From assembly GCA_029262155.1 (NCBI GenBank), contig JAJCZW010000150.1, forward strand, positions 1 through 47,800: DNA of 47,800 bases. The letters run 5' to 3'. This document shows, piece by piece, positions 44,234 to 47,800 of this stretch. The notes beneath the pieces were generated by a model. It saw only the letters and a program-made list of their open reading frames with translations. It was not told the DNA's origin and did no database searches. Every line of letters starts with the position of its first letter. The stretch's first letter is position 1. The translations under genes were made by a program, and so were the position numbers. The stretch is from Gemmatimonadota bacterium (GTDB lineage: Bacteria > Gemmatimonadota > Gemmatimonadetes > Gemmatimonadales > GWC2-71-9).

Positions 44234-46273
44234 TTATCCTGCGGGGACATCTCGGACGATACCCGAGAGCCTGTTTCCAACGAACGTCTCCACGACAACC
44301 AAGACGGCCACGGCGACAATGAGATACCACCAGAGCCGTTGTTTCCCTTCCTGTTCTGTGGCGGTCGCCAGGGTTGCGACCGGTACTGCTCCACTATTCG
44401 CTCCCCCAACCGCAATTGCAAGCTCGGCGGGGTCCAGAGGAGTGAGATTGGACTCCTCGACGTCGACATTAGCGGCGTAGGCCGCCAACTCACGTCCGCC
44501 CACACCCGGTTCCAGGACGTGATAGAACCCTGGCTCCTCGAATCGGATCATATCCTGCCCTGTCTCGCGACGGAGCCGCCGGCCAGCGGGGGCGGTGACG
44601 ACGACCGATTGGCCTGAGTCGCCTACCGCCAACCGTGTGACTTCTCCCACACCCCATGCGGCCGGCAGGGCATGATATCCCGACGCATAGACCACTAACT
44701 CATGGACGTAGGGAAGGAAGGCCGGTTGCACGGGGAGGTCGCTCCAGACATTCCCCAGACTCGACGCCAAGGCCAATACTGTTCCCTTCCCAACCGACCG
44801 TTCCACCAATGCCGGACGTCCATCATCGAACCGGGCAAGCACTCGCCCTTCCGCATCAGGAAGGAGGTTTCGATACCGAAAAAACCGCGCGCTCGAGAAA
44901 TCGCCTGTTTCCGGACCACGAAAGAGTTCGAAGACGGGGTGGGTCCGGTCGATACTGACCATGCGCCCGCCACGATCGGTAGAGCGGTCGATGACGTCAC
45001 CGAGTTGAGCGGGTCGGAGCGAGGCGGGCCAGGCATCCCGAGGAGTATTGACCCCGGCGATGAGAATAAGTCCGGCTCCGGCCCGCACCCGTTCCTCCAG
45101 GGTTCGTGCGGCCACACCACGCAGAGGTGCATTGTGGAGAATGACGACATCGGGCCCGCTGAGTTCAGCCCGGCCCAGGCGATTCGCATTCGATTCCACC
45201 AGCCGCACGGCTGGTCGGCCGGGAATCGTCAACGCCCGATTCAAGAAGAGGTCAGGGTCTCCCGCACTGGTCGACGGGGTTCCCCCTAAGACGATACCCA
45301 GCGGATTCTCCCGGCGGAGGGAGAAGTAGGACACATTGTTCCGCTCGAGTGAATCGGTCGATTCAATCCGGACCATCCCACGGGTAACGGTCCCGGTCAC
45401 GGTGACCGCAGGGAAGGTCACTAACAGTGGGGTACCGGATTGGAGGGTGACCGATTGAGTGTTCAGGACCCGGTTATTGACGGTGAGGGAGACCCGAACC
45501 GATCCGACCGCACTGTCGCGCGCGAGCAGGCGTGCGCCCACAATGACGTCGGAACCATCACCCTCTCTCCGGAGTTCCACCGAGGCGATGAGTCGGTCGG
45601 GTGACGACGCCTCCCCCACACTGAGCGGTTGGAAGACCGTTCCCGACGGGAGGGCGATCTCTTCGATCTCGGGCCACGCCGCTCGCTGGAAATCGCTGAT
45701 CAGGGTGAGGGTACGACGGGGCATTTCGCTCGTCGCAAGATGATCCTGAGCCACCTTCAGGGCCGGTGCGAATCGGGTGCCCTTGGCGCCTGGGCGGATG
45801 GTATCCAACACCGGAAGCACCGATCGCGGAGGGCTCCCCGGACGGACCGGCACCGCTGCCTCGGTGTCGAAGAGAATCAGCGTCGCTCGGTCGGCGGGAT
45901 CGAGCCCAGCCAGGGCCTCTCGGGCGAGGGCGACGGCCCGGTCCCAGCGACCGCCATACTCCATGCTATAGGATCGATCGAGGAGGATGACCACCTCTTG
46001 AGAGCCCCCACTCAGCGTGGCGGCGGCGACCGGTCGTCGGAGGAACGGGCGGGCAAAAGCAAGGGCGAGCAAGATCAACACCGCTGCCCGGATCAAGAAG
46101 AGTGGCAGGTGATGCAGTTGCTGCCGACGCACCTCGCGGTAGGGGATGCGACGCAGAAACATCAGTGATGGGAACCGTATCGCCCCCTTCTGCTCACGAT
46201 GCCGGAGGTGAATCCAAATCGGGATCGCCAGACCCGCGAGACCGGCAAAAAAGGCCGGAACGAGAAAACCCAT
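44234..46273 (-). CDS. BatA-type membrane protein with von Willebrand factor A domain
   Basis: 679 residues. The N-terminal BatA domain has helices near 5-20 and 58-76 with IPIWIHLRHREQKGAIRFPSL. A vWA domain (about 92-230) has the MIDAS motif DRSYS. A beta-rich region, a glutamine-amidotransferase-like segment (about 340-560) and a C-terminal membrane helix (about 645-665) follow. Metal-dependent vWA domains bind partner proteins. The start shares one base with the DUF58 stop (46273). With MoxR and DUF58 it belongs to a known type of membrane-associated AAA/vWA cluster. Confidence 0.9.
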   Translation of the reverse strand: MGFLVPAFFAGLAGLAIPIWIHLRHREQKGAIRFPSLMFLRRIPYREVRRQQLHHLPLFLIRAAVLILLALAFARPFLRRPVAAATLSGGSQEVVILLDRSYSMEYGGRWDRAVALAREALAGLDPADRATLILFDTEAAVPVRPGSPPRSVLPVLDTIRPGAKGTRFAPALKVAQDHLATSEMPRRTLTLISDFQRAAWPEIEEIALPSGTVFQPLSVGEASSPDRLIASVELRREGDGSDVIVGARLLARDSAVGSVRVSLTVNNRVLNTQSVTLQSGTPLLVTFPAVTVTGTVTRGMVRIESTDSLERNNVSYFSLRRENPLGIVLGGTPSTSAGDPDLFLNRALTIPGRPAVRLVESNANRLGRAELSGPDVVILHNAPLRGVAARTLEERVRAGAGLILIAGVNTPRDAWPASLRPAQLGDVIDRSTDRGGRMVSIDRTHPVFELFRGPETGDFSSARFFRYRNLLPDAEGRVLARFDDGRPALVERSVGKGTVLALASSLGNVWSDLPVQPAFLPYVHELVVYASGYHALPAAWGVGEVTRLAVGDSGQSVVVTAPAGRRLRRETGQDMIRFEEPGFYHVLEPGVGGRELAAYAANVDVEESNLTPLDPAELAIAVGGANSGAVPVATLATATEQEGKQRLWWYLIVAVAVLVVVETFVGNRLSGIVRDVPAG

Positions 46274-47190
46274 CAGCGCACCCTCACCATCGCCTGCCGC
46301 ATCGACAGGTATTCGAACAGGGCATGGTCCAAAGGCTGGTCGGTCGCGAACAGCGCGTAATCCACCCCTTGGGCGCCCATCCGCTTTGCGAGCGTGGCCT
46401 GATGCTCTTGAAGCATGCTGCGGTAGTCGCCCCGAAGATCTTCCGGCACGAGAGGGAGGCGCTCCCCACTCTCGAGATCTTCGAATGTCGCGGCCGCGTC
46501 GTAGGGGAAGTCTCGCTCTGCCGGATCGAGGATATGGAAGGCAAGGATATCGCTCCCGGTGGCTCGGAGGCGAGTGATCCCATCGATGATAGCATCAGGG
46601 GCATCATAGAAGTCGGAGATGATCACCAGGACGCTCCGACGGCGGACCCGATCGGCCATCGCCGCCAACGGCGCCCCTGGACACCCCCCACTCCCCACAC
46701 CCATCCGATCGAGGGCATGCAGGATGCGCATCAGGTGGCGAGTCGACGGGGGAATCACTTCCCGCACCCGATCATCGAACGTCAGGAGGCCGATACGGTC
46801 TCGCTGGCGACCACTAAACCACGCGAGCGACGCGGCCAGGAACCGGGCGTAATCGAGTTTTGACACCCCGCCGCTGGTGAACCCCATCGATGGGGAGATG
46901 TCGAGCATCAGGGTGACACTGGCATGGGTCTCGGCTTCGAACTCCTTTAGGTAGAATCGATCGGTCCGAGCGAACACCCGCCAATCGATCCGGCGAATAT
47001 CATCGCCCGGGTTGTAGGCCCGATGCTCGGCAAATTCCATCGACAGACCCAGATGGGGTGACCGATGCAACCCGTGGAGGAACCCCTCCACCACGGTCCG
47101 GGCGAGCAACTCGAGGTTGCCGATGGTCGCCAAAACCGTAGGGTCAAGGAAACGGGTGCCCGCGGTGGGGTCATGTCGGACGGTAGCCAC
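46273..47190 (-). CDS. DUF58-family protein
   Basis: 305 residues. The DUF58 hallmark is clear: FAEHRAYNPGDDIRRIDWRVFARTDRFYLKEFE (about 53-85), followed by a vWA-like fold with DISPS (97-101) and VIISDFYDAP. It is soluble and probably associates with the BatA-type protein. DUF58 genes nearly always accompany MoxR ATPases. It starts three bases after the MoxR stop and ends in a TGATG overlap with the BatA gene. Confidence 0.92.
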   Translation of the reverse strand: MATVRHDPTAGTRFLDPTVLATIGNLELLARTVVEGFLHGLHRSPHLGLSMEFAEHRAYNPGDDIRRIDWRVFARTDRFYLKEFEAETHASVTLMLDISPSMGFTSGGVSKLDYARFLAASLAWFSGRQRDRIGLLTFDDRVREVIPPSTRHLMRILHALDRMGVGSGGCPGAPLAAMADRVRRRSVLVIISDFYDAPDAIIDGITRLRATGSDILAFHILDPAERDFPYDAAATFEDLESGERLPLVPEDLRGDYRSMLQEHQATLAKRMGAQGVDYALFATDQPLDHALFEYLSMRQAMVRVR

Positions 47191-47193
47191 CTA

Positions 47194-47800
47194 CTACATC
47201 CCGCTCTTGGGCACCGCGACGTGGGCCAACAGCTTCTCCACGATCGTATCGGTCGTGACCCGCTCCGACTGAGCGTGAAAGTTGAGAAGGATGCGATGGC
47301 GGAGCACCGGGCCCGCCAAGGCACGGATATCTTCGAAACTGACATGGTACCGACCCTGGATCAGGGCCCGGGCCTTGCCACCGAGAATGAGTCCTTGTGC
47401 CGCACGGACACTGGCGCCGTAGAGCACCCACTTGTTGATGAAATCGGGAGCACCTTCGCCCGGCCGGGAGGTTCGGGCCAATGTCACCGCATAGCGAGTC
47501 ACCGCATCGGCGACCGGCACCCGCCGAACCAGTTGCTGGAAGGCGAGAATGTCGGCCCCGGAGATGGCATGCCGGAAGGTTGGATTTTGGATCATCGTCG
47601 TCGACCGGACGACCTCCAACTCCTCCTCTTCGGGGAGATAGTCCATGACGATCTCGAACATGAAGCGATCCAACTGGGCTTCCGGAAGCGGATACGTTCC
47701 TTCGAGTTCGATTGGATTTTGGGTCGCAAACACATAGAACGGCGGGTCCAACGGATACGTCTTCCCTTGCACCGTCACCCGATGCTCCTGCATCGCCTCT
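47194..47800 (-). CDS. MoxR-family AAA+ ATPase (C-terminal part)
   Basis: The last 201 or so codons; the start lies beyond the right edge. Present are EAMQEHRVTV, sensor 1 FATQNPIELEGTYPLPEAQLDRF with its Arg-finger region, and the C-terminal lid with sensor 2 (GASVRAAQGLI). Walker A and B fall outside the window. MoxR ATPases act as chaperones that mature or activate protein complexes, often together with vWA proteins as encoded here. It is the first visible gene of the MoxR-DUF58-BatA-DUF4175 cluster. Confidence 0.93.
   Translation of the reverse strand, partial: EAMQEHRVTVQGKTYPLDPPFYVFATQNPIELEGTYPLPEAQLDRFMFEIVMDYLPEEEELEVVRSTTMIQNPTFRHAISGADILAFQQLVRRVPVADAVTRYAVTLARTSRPGEGAPDFINKWVLYGASVRAAQGLILGGKARALIQGRYHVSFEDIRALAGPVLRHRILLNFHAQSERVTTDTIVEKLLAHVAVPKSGM

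Noticed and set aside
1-47800. Mobile elements, prophage, CRISPR arrays, tRNA or rRNA genes
   Set aside because: No transposase, integrase, direct-repeat array or tRNA-like cloverleaf was recognised; gaps between genes are short throughout.

Overview
The window is gene-dense, high-GC bacterial chromosome from a Gram-negative cell with an outer membrane. It has TolC-type and porin-like barrels, lipoproteins, periplasmic adaptors and many exported hydrolases. The protein mix (exported M20/M28/M42/S41 peptidases, paired ECF sigma/anti-sigma genes, DUF4175 next to a MoxR-DUF58-BatA cluster, exported HEAT-repeat proteins) suggests Gemmatimonadota or a relative. That is inference, because no rRNA or other phylogenetic marker is present. 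I saw no tRNA, rRNA, insertion sequence, integrase, phage gene or CRISPR array.

Layout. 1-2620 (minus): a partial ABC efflux operon (small membrane protein, HlyD adaptor, ATPase, permease running off the edge), with a promoter overlapped by a perfect operator-like inverted repeat. 2642-4319 (minus): a FabH-like synthase and a PAP2 phosphatase. 4365-10528 (minus): a seven-gene chain of ECF sigma factor, short membrane anti-sigma-like protein, Spy/CpxP/CnrX-like protein, TolC, MacB-type ATPase, MacA-type adaptor and permease. Most of its genes overlap by four bases, and it ends at a strong hairpin. 10590-12054: cyclophilin, a DUF6941-like protein and an HD hydrolase. 12073-16051: alpha/beta hydrolase, an unknown protein, a PolX-type protein with a degenerate polymerase centre, and endonuclease III. 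16335-18563: a glyoxalase-fold protein, a free-methionine-sulfoxide-reductase-like GAF protein and an M28 peptidase.

18775-23919 (plus): a membrane protein of unknown function, a complete ECF-type transporter (S, T and two ATPases) and a cytoplasmic HEAT-repeat protein. The two ATPases carry complementary defects. One lacks the Walker A lysine and H-loop histidine, the other lacks the LSGGQ signature. A heterodimer should therefore have one complete and one dead ATP site. 23927-33733: M42 peptidase, copper-protein and beta-propeller lipoproteins, a TM2 protein, a LolA-like protein, a porin, an arginase-family enzyme, an exported amidohydrolase, DUF2461 and an M20 peptidase.

33779-37384 (plus): a second ECF sigma/anti-sigma pair, translationally joined to two exported HEAT-repeat proteins. 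The larger one has eight regular repeats of about 32 residues. 37650-40618: an S41 processing protease, a DUF1579-like lipoprotein and a repeat-bearing surface barrel. 40676-47800 (minus): MoxR ATPase (partial), DUF58, BatA/vWA and a 1180-residue DUF4175 protein.

The most unusual content is the asymmetric ECF transporter, the PolX protein with all three catalytic aspartates replaced, the CnrYXH-like sigma module fused to a whole tripartite pump, and the sigma/anti-sigma/HEAT operon.
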